Made by a program: the position numbers and the translations under genes. Source: Chloroflexota bacterium (GTDB lineage: Bacteria > Chloroflexota > Anaerolineae > B4-G1). Taken from it: a stretch of DNA of 17,975 bases. The notes under the pieces were generated by a model, which worked only from the letters and a program-made list of their open reading frames with translations, was not told the DNA's origin and did not search any database. Location: assembly GCA_024232355.1 (NCBI GenBank), contig JAAEPW010000413.1, positions 1 to 17,975 of the forward strand, read 5' to 3'. This document shows positions 7,141-14,142 of this stretch, one piece after another (the first letter of the stretch is position 1; each line of letters starts with the position of its first letter).

Positions 7141-9840
7141 CTATGTTTTTTTCCTTGACGGCGCAACCACAATGCGAAACCCGTTATAGACCCAGCCATA
7201 GTCCGGGTGATCCCCGTATCGGGATGTACAGAGGGCGCTTCCTCGATGGTGGCGGAACGAACCACCGCGCACCACGCGCAAAGTGCTCGTTCCCCACTCG
7301 CCGGTCGTCCACTCCCAGACTTGCCCAGCCATGTCCAGGCATCCGTAAGGGCTGGCACCGTCGGGAAACATGCCCACGATGCAGGTGGTTCCCAACCCCA
7401 GTTCAGCGGTATTGCAACGAGTTTCGTCCCACTCTTCGCCCCAGGGCCACGGTTCGCCGCCGGTGCCGTGGGCCGCTTTTTCCCATTCAGCTTCGGAGGG
7501 CAGCCGCACGACCTCACTAGCGGTGATCTTGTTCTCGGCTCGCCAAGTTTTTGTTAACCAAGCGCAATAGTCATGCGTATTGTACCAAGAGACGCCAACC
7601 GCCGGATGGTTGACCCGTTCGGGCCGCTGACCATCGTCCGAGCGCCACTTGTACTCGATTTCTTGGGCAAAACACAGATACTGAACATTGGTCACCGGAT
7701 ATTTGCCGATCTTGAAGGACGGCAGAACCATTTCTCGCTGCGGACGGGCGTCGGGGTCGCTGTCGTCGCCCATCAAGAACGGGCCAGCCGGTATCTCGAC
7801 CAACTCGTCAAAATCACGGTTGTCGCCCAGGATAGCCAGGGCCTCACCAGCCAGAGCGCGGTCTACGGGCGGCAGCCAACCCCGCGTCACAATGGCCGAC
7901 AGCCAGCGGCGAATCCGCTCTCGCTTGGGGAAATTCCGCTCTGAGATTTTGTCCAGCCGTTTTCGTTCGTTTTCCAGCAGGGTGCAAGCGGCCAACAGCG
8001 CACCCCAACAGTCCTCAGGGAGGGGCAAGGGCGGGTCGCGGTAACAGAGGGCCTCGGCCAGGTTCCAGGCCGCCGAGGTGGTGCCCCGTGCGGCCTTGGC
8101 CCCGGCCAACAAAGTCGCCTCGCGCCAACGCTGTGGATCGGCGCGCAGCAGATCGGCCAGAGCATCGGGAAAACCGTGGTCGGTGAGGTGACAGGCGGCC
8201 AGGTATTCCTGAAAGGTGCGGTGCGGAAAGGCATAGACGCCCTCGCCCCGCGCCGCCAACAGTCCTGCCCGGTCGCGCACATACTCGATCAGCCGGGTCG
8301 GGTTGACATCGGGATTGCGGGCCACGCGCATCAACCCACTCACCAACTGTTCCTGCGGAACGTCGGCAGCGCCAACCGGTCGTGGTTGGTCGCGGTGGGC
8401 CTCAAAGGCCAGCCGGTTGAGCTCGGCCCGCACCAGCGCGCGGTCTACCTTGAGCCACTCGGCCAGACTGGGCTGGCGCACCAACGGACGGCCAGCGGCG
8501 TCGCGCACCACCTTGGGGCTTTCCCACTGGTCGAGCAGCAGGTCGACGGCGTCGGCGTACAACTCTTCTCGCTTTTCCGGCAAGCTTCCCCCGCGCCACG
8601 CGTGCAAAGATGCCATCAACGTGAGCAACAGGGGATGCGCGGCCAGTTCGGCCAGCCGCTCGCTGTGCTCGATGGCGGTCTTGAGCAATGCCGCGCGCCC
8701 TTGCGCGTCGACAGGATCCAAACCGCGCACCTCACCGACGTGAGCGTACCAACTGTCCACAAAACGGACGATCTGACCCAGGGTAAAAGGGCTCAGCACC
8801 GCCTCGGAAAAGTCCTCCAGTTTCCAATCCTGACGTTGGTAGGCGTATGTGCGGCTGGTGACCAAAAAACGACAGTGGGGAAAGCTGTCACTAAAGCCCT
8901 GCACCGCCTGCTTGACCTGCTCGCGGCGTTGGTGGGCATCGGGGATTTCATCGAGGCCGTCGAGCAGGATCAACCCACCGCGCTCTAACAGTTCGGCCTT
9001 GAGGTGAGGGGCGTATTCCTGGAACGTCTGCCCCAGTTCGCCCACGATAAAGGCCCACAAGGTGTCGCTATCAGCACGCTCCCCAGGGACGGGCAAGCCA
9101 CGGGCAGCCAGATCGCGCAGGACGATGCGTACTGGCAAAAGCGGCCCGTGATCCCAAGGCTGAGGTCGCTGCGGCCAGAATTCCTCGTATTTCTTTTTGA
9201 TCCCTTGGTCCTCAACAGGCAGCGGGGCAGCCAGGACAGACAGGTTGGCGTCGACATAGCCCAACTCTTCGCCCGCCAGGCAGAGGGCGACGAAATTGAC
9301 AAAGGTGGACTTGCCGCTGCCGGGGCCGCCAAGCAGCACCAGACGCGGCTCTTGATCGAGCACCTCTAGGGCCGAGAGACGGCGGGCCTCGCGCGCGATC
9401 CGCTCGGGATATTTCTCCTGTATCGCCCGCTCAATGTCCACCGTCTCGGGTCGCTGGGTGAGCAGGGCGGTATAGACGGCGGAGAGTTGCAGCTCGCTGC
9501 TGCCTTGGTCGCGGGCGGTCTTGGGGTCCACGCCGGTCAGGGGCAAGCGGCGGGTCTGGCGGGCCACGCGATGCAGATAAGCGCGGCGCAGCGATTCCGG
9601 CCCAGCCCCGGGATCGACCACTTGCAGCCGGTCCACGTAATCCCCAGCGACGTTGACCGGCTGCTCATAGTGAGGAGTCTGAATTTGATTTTCCAGGGCG
9701 GCGATCTGTTGGCGCAACGGAGTCAGCATTGCCTCGACGGTGTCTGGCGTCAGAGACGGGTTGGCGGATAGCTGCCGGCGTGTCTCTTCCAACGTTTGAC
9801 GCAGGGCTTGGAGTTGAAATCCGATATTTGTTTGGCTCAT
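7141..9840 (-). CDS. STAND NTPase: coiled coil - NACHT - C-terminal FGE/C-type-lectin-fold domain
   Basis: An 899-residue cytosolic signalling-type ATPase. Residues 1-55 are a predicted coiled coil, followed by a GDYVDR linker. The pre-NACHT region (about 75-165) contains LRRAYLHRVARQTRRLPL. The NACHT domain has Walker A GGPGSGKST (171-179), Walker B LILLDGLDE (290-298), the FLVTSRT sensor strand, a winged-helix region and FPHRTFQEYLAA (538-549). From about 677 to the end is a formylglycine-generating-enzyme fold: IPAGPFLMG, RLPSEAEWEKAA, GCLDMAGQVWEWT, RVVRGGSF and NGFRIV. The active-site cysteine pair of true FGE is not visible at the expected place, so this domain probably binds a ligand rather than acting as an enzyme. 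The ATG at 9840 has AAAGGA 8 bases upstream; a GTG at 9858 is less likely. Such STAND proteins are candidate anti-phage sensors, which is an inference. A MITE-like element ends 16 bases upstream of the start. Confidence 0.93.
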   Translation of the reverse strand: MSQTNIGFQLQALRQTLEETRRQLSANPSLTPDTVEAMLTPLRQQIAALENQIQTPHYEQPVNVAGDYVDRLQVVDPGAGPESLRRAYLHRVARQTRRLPLTGVDPKTARDQGSSELQLSAVYTALLTQRPETVDIERAIQEKYPERIAREARRLSALEVLDQEPRLVLLGGPGSGKSTFVNFVALCLAGEELGYVDANLSVLAAPLPVEDQGIKKKYEEFWPQRPQPWDHGPLLPVRIVLRDLAARGLPVPGERADSDTLWAFIVGELGQTFQEYAPHLKAELLERGGLILLDGLDEIPDAHQRREQVKQAVQGFSDSFPHCRFLVTSRTYAYQRQDWKLEDFSEAVLSPFTLGQIVRFVDSWYAHVGEVRGLDPVDAQGRAALLKTAIEHSERLAELAAHPLLLTLMASLHAWRGGSLPEKREELYADAVDLLLDQWESPKVVRDAAGRPLVRQPSLAEWLKVDRALVRAELNRLAFEAHRDQPRPVGAADVPQEQLVSGLMRVARNPDVNPTRLIEYVRDRAGLLAARGEGVYAFPHRTFQEYLAACHLTDHGFPDALADLLRADPQRWREATLLAGAKAARGTTSAAWNLAEALCYRDPPLPLPEDCWGALLAACTLLENERKRLDKISERNFPKRERIRRWLSAIVTRGWLPPVDRALAGEALAILGDNRDFDELVEIPAGPFLMGDDSDPDARPQREMVLPSFKIGKYPVTNVQYLCFAQEIEYKWRSDDGQRPERVNHPAVGVSWYNTHDYCAWLTKTWRAENKITASEVVRLPSEAEWEKAAHGTGGEPWPWGEEWDETRCNTAELGLGTTCIVGMFPDGASPYGCLDMAGQVWEWTTGEWGTSTLRVVRGGSFRHHRGSALCTSRYGDHPDYGWVYNGFRIVVAPSRKKT

Positions 9841-9856
9841 TCGCGTTTCCTTTGGC

Positions 9857-10089
9857 ACTTAACTTTTGCAGGAAAATAAAGTAAACGTCTGTATTGTTAA
9901 TATCACTCAAAATATCAAATTTTGTGCTTTCGAACTCGTAACCGAACGTAAGAAGCTCATTTTTTCTACAGAAAGCGCAACTTTTGTTCAATTTTTGGAA
10001 AAAGTGAACGCTAAATCTGGATTTGACGTCAAATATGGGACCGGAGGTACTATTTTTTGAGCGTTTTTCGTTTCCTGCAAAGGTTAAGT
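9857..10089. mobile_element. MITE-like element 1 (19-bp terminal inverted repeats, TGGC target duplication)
   Basis: ACTTAACTTTTGCAGGAAA at 9857-9875 is repeated in inverted form at 10071-10089 with one mismatch. TGGC lies directly outside both ends (9853-9856 and 10090-10093), as expected for a 4-bp target-site duplication. The 233-bp element is AT-rich against GC-rich neighbours, encodes nothing convincing, and contains a perfect 14-bp palindrome ATTTGACGTCAAAT (10021-10034). It is the immediate upstream region of the NACHT gene, so that gene's promoter must lie in or beyond it. Confidence 0.75.
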
Positions 10090-10103
10090 TGGCAGATATT
10101 TTT

Positions 10104-10147
10104 GCCACGAATTAGGGCAACTGTAGGTTGCACCGAATTAGCACGAA
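10104..10147. repeat. CACGAATT-type dispersed repeat fragment
   Basis: GCCACGAATTAG and CGAATTAGCACGAAT flank a short hairpin GCAAC-TGTAG-GTTGC (10117-10131), with GAATTA repeated on both sides of it (10109-10114 and 10135-10140). The wording resembles the CACGAATTGCACGAATT repeat at 17.8 kb. The stretch from here to 10322 shows no gene and no other structure that I can support. Confidence 0.5.
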
Positions 10148-10322
10148 TACAAACGGTAGAAAGTGATCTTGGCTATTCGTGAAAGGTGTCCGGTCGTGAG
10201 TGGCCGAAATGGATTTCTGCTGGTTGAAAGGTCAATGTGCAATGAACACGACCGCCCGCCGCAATGATTTGTCCTATCTTTAGTATACTTGGCTCTACGA
10301 GATGTGGCAAATTGGGGGAGGG

Positions 10323-10543
10323 CCAGGGCTGTTCAATTCTAATTCTCCAACGCTCACAGCCCCAGCACTTGTCCTGAACCCTGTACCTGTCGGTCCAGGA
10401 CAGGTGCTGCCAAGTACAGGATCTCGGGGGTGTCTTGGGGTAGAAAATTACTCCAAAGCCAATGCTTGGTCGCATGGGCCGCCCCCGAGACGGGGGCTGT
10501 GAGCGCTTTATGTCGAAAACTCGTTAGAATTGAACAGCCCTGG
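10323..10543. mobile_element. MITE-like element 2 (20-bp perfect terminal inverted repeats, highly structured interior)
   Basis: CCAGGGCTGTTCAATTCTAA at 10323-10342 is the exact reverse complement of 10524-10543. The symmetry resumes inside: CGCTCACAGCCCC (10351-10363) matches 10493-10505. The interior also folds: CACTTGTCCTG against CAGGACAGGTG, CTGTAC against GTACAG, and a GCCCCC-GAGAC-GGGGGC hairpin. No open frame looks coding and no unambiguous target duplication is seen (only GGG on both sides). A diverged partial copy of its right half lies at about 11.86-11.98 kb, which supports mobility. Confidence 0.7.
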
Positions 10544-10553
10544 GGGGTATACG

Positions 10554-10770
10554 CCATAGGCATCAAGCTAAACGTTACCGTGTAGACATTCTGGTATTTG
10601 AACGATCAAATTTTGTAGCCTATTGCTCTCAGCGGGTGTGTCACCCGCGTCTTGGCGGCATAACAGTGCAAAAAGTAGAATCAATACCGTGGTTTCAGCG
10701 TGATTTTGCCTAAACTGGGGTTACAAACCCCTATGAGCGACGTGAGCAGCCCTTAGCTTGATGCGTATGG
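10554..10770. mobile_element. MITE-like element 3 (18-bp terminal inverted repeats, 9-bp target duplication)
   Basis: CCATAGGCATCAAGCTAA (10554-10571) and TTAGCTTGATGCGTATGG (10753-10770) are inverted repeats with 17 of 18 positions matching. GGGTATACG lies directly outside both ends (10545-10553 and 10771-10779); the identity can be stretched to 12 bp including end bases. The 217-bp element is non-coding and contains two neat hairpins, GCGGGTG-TGT-CACCCGC (10632-10648) and GGGGTT-ACA-AACCCC (10717-10731). Terminal repeats plus target duplication make this the best supported mobile element in the window. It sits 10 bp from element 2. Confidence 0.8.
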
Positions 10771-10822
10771 GGGTATACGCTAGTATTGATCGGCAGAAAT
10801 CCTTCGGCAGTTATTGCTCCAA

Positions 10823-10909
10823 GGGGATCGTCAGATCCCCGCCTAAATCGTCGTTTTTACCGTTTTCGAAGCCAATTTTCGTCGCGCAAAGCCGGGATCT
10901 GACGATCCC
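10823..10909. repeat. Nested inverted repeats: two hairpins that are also inverted copies of each other
   Basis: GGGGATC-GTCA-GATCCCC (10823-10840) is a hairpin by itself; GGGATC-TGAC-GATCCC (10894-10909) is another. The 16 bases 10824-10839 are the exact reverse complement of 10894-10909, so the pair can also form one long stem. A further small hairpin, TTCCG...CGGAA, lies at 10935-10951. Nothing coding is seen between here and the methyltransferase stop at 11011. Confidence 0.65.
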
Positions 10910-11010
10910 TGGCGAGCATGGGCGTTCAGAGGGTTTCCGAAAACTACGGAAGGATTTCCACCGCCGTGTACTAGTGAAATACTTTGCAAAAGGACTATTT
11001 GCTTTTCTGT

Positions 11011-11808
11011 TCACACCCTTCTTGCTACCGTGATCAACTCACCGGGATACGTGGATCCATACGGACGCTTGTCGAAACCTGCGTAAACGTGCTCTACCTG
11101 GAAGCCACAGCGTGCCAGCAGGTGCTCTACCTCGAACCTGAACAAGTATCGCATCGGGAAGGCATGGACGAGACGTTCCTCACGACCATCAAGATGGGTG
11201 ACATAATAGATCAATTCAACGTGATTGATCTGATTGAAGAGATCCCTCGAAACTACCCGGTTGCGGCGGCGGACCCGCAAGCCATCGGGCGTCGTGAACT
11301 CGGGCTCGTCGCCGATCTCTTGTCCCAGGTTATCGCTGACCAATGCGGGCAGAGATGGGTTAAAGAGGTCAAGGATCAACCGCCCGTCATCGGTCAAATG
11401 ACGCCGAATCTGCTTTAGGCACGTGATCTGGTCGTCAACCGTTATCAGATGTTGGAACGGCCGGAATGGTACCGTGACCAGACGAAAGGTTCGCTCCAAC
11501 TCAAAATCGCGCATGTCTGCCTGAACCAGTTGGACCCTGGACTGGATGTCTTTTGGCTCGCGCTTCAGCCGTTCGCGACATATGTCCATCATGTACGGCG
11601 ACAAGTCGAGGCCGACGATCTCGATTCCGGCCCGCGCCGTGGGAATCAGTACCCGCCCCGTGCCGCTGCCTATCTCTAGGACCGGCCCGCCCGATTCCTT
11701 GGCCGCTTTAACAAAAAAAGTGACGTCCTGGCGGTCACGATACGGCACGATGTGGTCGTAAAAGTCGGCGACGAACGCGTACTCTTCATATCCTCCAGCG
11801 TGTTTCAT
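11011..11808 (-). CDS. Class I SAM-dependent methyltransferase
   Basis: A 265-residue soluble methyltransferase with the Rossmann-type fold. Motif I is LEIGSGTGRVLIP (about residues 44-56), motif II the acidic strand IVGLDLSPYMM (64-74), then LVQADMRDFEL, and a motif III-like DDGRLILDLFNPS after the LKQIRRHL helix. The C-terminal third is a beta-rich extension ending in FEVEHLLARCGF...GELITVARR, typical of small-molecule methyltransferases. The substrate is not predictable. I chose the ATG at 11808 because AGGAGGT lies 5 bases upstream; a TTG at 11823 is a poor alternative. The gene stands alone between non-coding repeats, with element 2 downstream and its related partial copy upstream in the same orientation, which raises the possibility of movement or loss by recombination between them. 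Confidence 0.9.
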   Translation of the reverse strand: MKHAGGYEEYAFVADFYDHIVPYRDRQDVTFFVKAAKESGGPVLEIGSGTGRVLIPTARAGIEIVGLDLSPYMMDICRERLKREPKDIQSRVQLVQADMRDFELERTFRLVTVPFRPFQHLITVDDQITCLKQIRRHLTDDGRLILDLFNPSLPALVSDNLGQEIGDEPEFTTPDGLRVRRRNRVVSRDLFNQINHVELIYYVTHLDGREERLVHAFPMRYLFRFEVEHLLARCGFQVEHVYAGFDKRPYGSTYPGELITVARRV

Positions 11809-11859
11809 AATTACCTCCTGCAAGTTCGTGTCATTACACAGACTCTTCCAAGGCTCTCA

Positions 11860-11979
11860 GTCCCCGTCCCGGGGCATCTTGTGGGCGAAACCCTTTTCCA
11901 GGAACAATATGCTTGATGTTGCATGGGCCGCCCCCGGGACGGGGGCTTGGCGTTTTGTGCGAGAACTGAACGTCCCTGT
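11860..11979. repeat. Partial diverged copy of MITE-like element 2
   Basis: GCATGGGCCGCCCCCGGGAC at 11921-11940 and the following GGGGGCTTGG match element 2 (10472-10500) almost base for base; similarity continues on both sides (ATGCTTG before, and GAGAACTGAACGTCCCTG against GTTAGAATTGAACAGCCCTG after). The opposite terminal repeat is missing, so the copy looks truncated or decayed. A second hairpin, CCCCG-TCC-CGGGG, lies at about 11863-11875. The element begins immediately next to the DUF2891 stop codon. Confidence 0.65.
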
Positions 11980-13011
11980 TCAATCATACGTTGATAACAA
12001 ATAGACCGCAAATGACGCCAGCCAATGTTCGCCTTCGTATTCTCCACTGGCGACGTTTTCCAAACCGGCTTGCGCGTGCCGGAATGCAGATTGGAGCAAC
12101 ATCTCCCGCACCGGGCTGTCCGCCAGGAAACTGGACGCAATGCCCACCATACACCAGGCCCTGCTCAGATTGAGACCATCGAGATGAACAATTTGAGGAT
12201 CGCTGCGATCGGATACAATGGCGGGTTCGAGCAGATTTTTCTGTTCGCCATTGACGACCCCTGGAACGAACAACCGAAACCATTCCCGAAAATCCTCCAC
12301 TGGCAAAACTCGGCGCATCAAATCGGCCTCGATGAGACAAGGGGAAAAGAAATCCGAGCCGCTCGGTTCCCAATCCGCGCCCCAACTCTGGTCGTTCTTG
12401 TAATACGTCAGACTTGTTTCGACCAGTAAATTTTCCAGGCCCGCGTGACCGGTTTTACGCGCATAGTCCAGGGCAAAGGTGATGCCAAAAGCTGTGTTCG
12501 GATGAACGCCTGTGCGAATGGGATATGTTTGCCGTGGCAGGAAATCGAAATAGCGATCGACCATTGCTTGAGCGAGGGGTTTCAGGTTTTGAGACCAGAC
12601 CGTGCCGTCCGCGTCGTCCCACCCGGCCAACTCTTCCGCCAACTTGAGCAGCCACGCCCACCCATAGGTCCGCTCGAAGGATTTGCGGTTTGCTTGATTC
12701 AAGTAGCCAGCCTCGGCTTGGAGATTCTGTTTGCTCAGATTTTTATTCAACGCTTTGCGGATGTCGGCGGCCTCTGGGAGATTGGGAAACAGCTTGATCA
12801 AGCGCACCAACATCCAATGGCCGTGAACGGACGAGTGCCAATCGAAACAGCCGTAAAATGCCGGGTGCAGGACAGAGGGGGATTGCACCTCGTCTGGGTT
12901 GTTCATCACGTGGCTCAGTTTATTGGGATATTCTCTTTGGATGCAGTTTAACGCCAGTTGGGCAAAACCTGATGCTGAGGTTTGGTTTAGTTGCAAGGAT
13001 TGTAATTTCAT
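11980..13011 (-). CDS. DUF2891 family protein
   Basis: A 343-residue protein, mostly helical, matching what I remember of DUF2891: HPAFYGCFDWHSSVHGHW (49-66), FERTYGWAWLLKLAEEL (109-125), HPNTAFG, WGADWEPSGSDFFSPCL, HLDGLNLSRAWCM and the C-terminal EGEHWLASFAVYLL. The many conserved Trp, His, Asp and Glu residues in an all-helical protein suggest an alpha/alpha-barrel fold as in carbohydrate-active enzymes, but no activity is established for the family to my knowledge and none is claimed. No signal peptide or membrane segment is seen, so it should be cytosolic. The ATG at 13011 is preceded by AAAAGG about 8 bases away. It reads toward the methyltransferase, but 170 bases of repeat sequence separate them, so an operon is uncertain. 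Confidence 0.85.
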   Translation of the reverse strand: MKLQSLQLNQTSASGFAQLALNCIQREYPNKLSHVMNNPDEVQSPSVLHPAFYGCFDWHSSVHGHWMLVRLIKLFPNLPEAADIRKALNKNLSKQNLQAEAGYLNQANRKSFERTYGWAWLLKLAEELAGWDDADGTVWSQNLKPLAQAMVDRYFDFLPRQTYPIRTGVHPNTAFGITFALDYARKTGHAGLENLLVETSLTYYKNDQSWGADWEPSGSDFFSPCLIEADLMRRVLPVEDFREWFRLFVPGVVNGEQKNLLEPAIVSDRSDPQIVHLDGLNLSRAWCMVGIASSFLADSPVREMLLQSAFRHAQAGLENVASGEYEGEHWLASFAVYLLSTYD

Positions 13012-13084
13012 TGCAGGGCCTTTTCAATATTCTCTAAAGTATGGTATCACCTGTTAACCACGGCCGCTCGGCGCTAAACCGCCG

Positions 13085-13171
13085 GGCTTCATAGCCGAAC
13101 CCCATCGCGCGGGCTCTCTGCAGCCTCCGTAGGAGGGTTAAGCTTTTCGCCGGGTGGTTCAGCACCCGGCG
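13085..13171 (-). repeat. Structured repeat, copy B, downstream of the EamA-family gene
   Basis: On the minus strand, 30 bases after the transporter stop, a perfect 9-bp hairpin CGCCGGGTG-CTGAAC-CACCCGGCG (13148-13171) is followed by AAAAGCTT and a second fold with AACCC...GGGGTT arms enclosing CTCC-TAC-GGAG and a GGCT...AGCC helix. It aligns with copy A at 4.88-4.95 kb, including the CTGAA(A)C loop, the AAGC linker and paired changes in the stems. No T-run follows the first hairpin, so simple termination does not explain it. The rest of 13012-13200 shows nothing more. Confidence 0.6.
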
Positions 13172-13200
13172 AGACAGTCAGAGTGTCACTAATATCCCCG

Positions 13201-14133
13201 CTATTCCTTCTCCCCAAGACGCAACAAAAGCACCCCGACCAAGATCAATCCACCACCAAAAAGCTGTGGCGCGGTCAACCACTCGCGCAACAAAAAGAAA
13301 GCGAGAATCGCCGTGATGACGGGTTCCAGCGTGGTGATCAGGACGGCGGTCGAAGCGGGTAGAACCGTCAGGCTGATAGTGTAGAGACCGTAGCCGCTGA
13401 TGGTGGGGCCGACGGCCAGCAGAATCAACGTCCCCCATCCCAGGGCGGTCTCGCGCCACCCACCCGACCCGGCTGCCAGCGGGCGAGAGAGCCACATAAG
13501 CGTGTCGGAGCGTTGCACGAATACCAAAAAGACCGTCCCGAAAACAAAGGTATAGCACGTGGCCGTCCACGGATTGACCCCTCGCTTGGATGAACTTTTA
13601 CCCATCAAACCATAGGCTGCCAACGCCAGGCCGGTTGCCAAACCAATAAGGATGCCCGCCGGGTTGACCTGCCAGGCTGACCGTTGGTACGCGCCGGACA
13701 CAAAGGCGCAGCCGACGATGCTCAGCACCAACGCACCAATCTTGGGCGCGTCCAACCGCTCATCCCACAAACGCCAGCTTGCCAGGGCCGTAAAGGCTGG
13801 CGCGCTGTAGGCCAGCACGGTGGCTATTGCCGCTCCGTTGAGATCGACCGACGCCATCCACAACATGTTGAGCACCGCCAGAACAAACCCGTACAAGATG
13901 AAAAAAGCCAAGTGCGAGCGCCCCAGACGAAGCAGCGACGGAGACACCACCGCCAACACGCCCAAAAGCGCGACCGCTACGACGAGATCGCGCCAGAACG
14001 CCAGCACCAGCGGTGGCATACCAAAGCGCGTGGTCAGCACGCTGATGAGGATCGTCGTCACCGACCAAGAGACCGTGGCAGCAACGGCGTTGAGATAACC
14101 GCGTGTGAGAGAGGGAGGTGAAGGGTTCGACAA
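13201..14133 (-). CDS. EamA/DMT-superfamily permease
   Basis: A 310-residue inner-membrane protein with ten predicted transmembrane helices arranged as two EamA repeats (roughly residues 12-145 and 160-305). Typical features are the end of the first repeat (ATVLAYSAPAFTALASWRLWDERL) and of the second (ASTAVLITTLEPVITAILAFFLLREWL), each with the conserved Pro and terminal Glu-Arg/Trp pattern. Members export or import small metabolites such as amino acids; the substrate cannot be predicted. The only start codon between the MoeA stop and the conserved region is a TTG at 14133, in the same frame and three codons after that stop, without a clear ribosome site, so translation probably depends on re-initiation from moeA. 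It is the last gene of the run, followed by structured repeat copy B. Confidence 0.92.
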   Translation of the reverse strand: MSNPSPPSLTRGYLNAVAATVSWSVTTILISVLTTRFGMPPLVLAFWRDLVVAVALLGVLAVVSPSLLRLGRSHLAFFILYGFVLAVLNMLWMASVDLNGAAIATVLAYSAPAFTALASWRLWDERLDAPKIGALVLSIVGCAFVSGAYQRSAWQVNPAGILIGLATGLALAAYGLMGKSSSKRGVNPWTATCYTFVFGTVFLVFVQRSDTLMWLSRPLAAGSGGWRETALGWGTLILLAVGPTISGYGLYTISLTVLPASTAVLITTLEPVITAILAFFLLREWLTAPQLFGGGLILVGVLLLRLGEKE

Positions 14134-14142
14134 GACGCTTGA

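Noticed and set aside
7044..7517. N-terminal extension of the AOR-family protein by 158 residues
   Set aside because: It overlaps the 3' end of the NACHT gene in another frame, has low-complexity composition, and a good ribosome site and start lie at 7043.
9665..10108. Minus-strand open frame of 147 codons across MITE-like element 1
   Set aside because: Its 3' part is a shadow of the NACHT gene and the rest lies in an inverted-repeat element; no family similarity and no ribosome site convincingly placed.
10173..10566. Two minus-strand open frames (100 and 70 codons) around element 2
   Set aside because: They run through the inverted terminal repeat and internal hairpins, have no family pattern, and are explained by the non-coding structure.
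9841..11010. CRISPR array or diversity-generating retroelement template in the repeat-rich gap
   Set aside because: Repeats are inverted and of different families, without regular direct spacing; I found no segment resembling the NACHT C-terminal coding sequence and no reverse transcriptase.
10758..11033. Small open frames on both strands near the methyltransferase stop
   Set aside because: They read through nested hairpins, lack ribosome sites, and show low-complexity composition.
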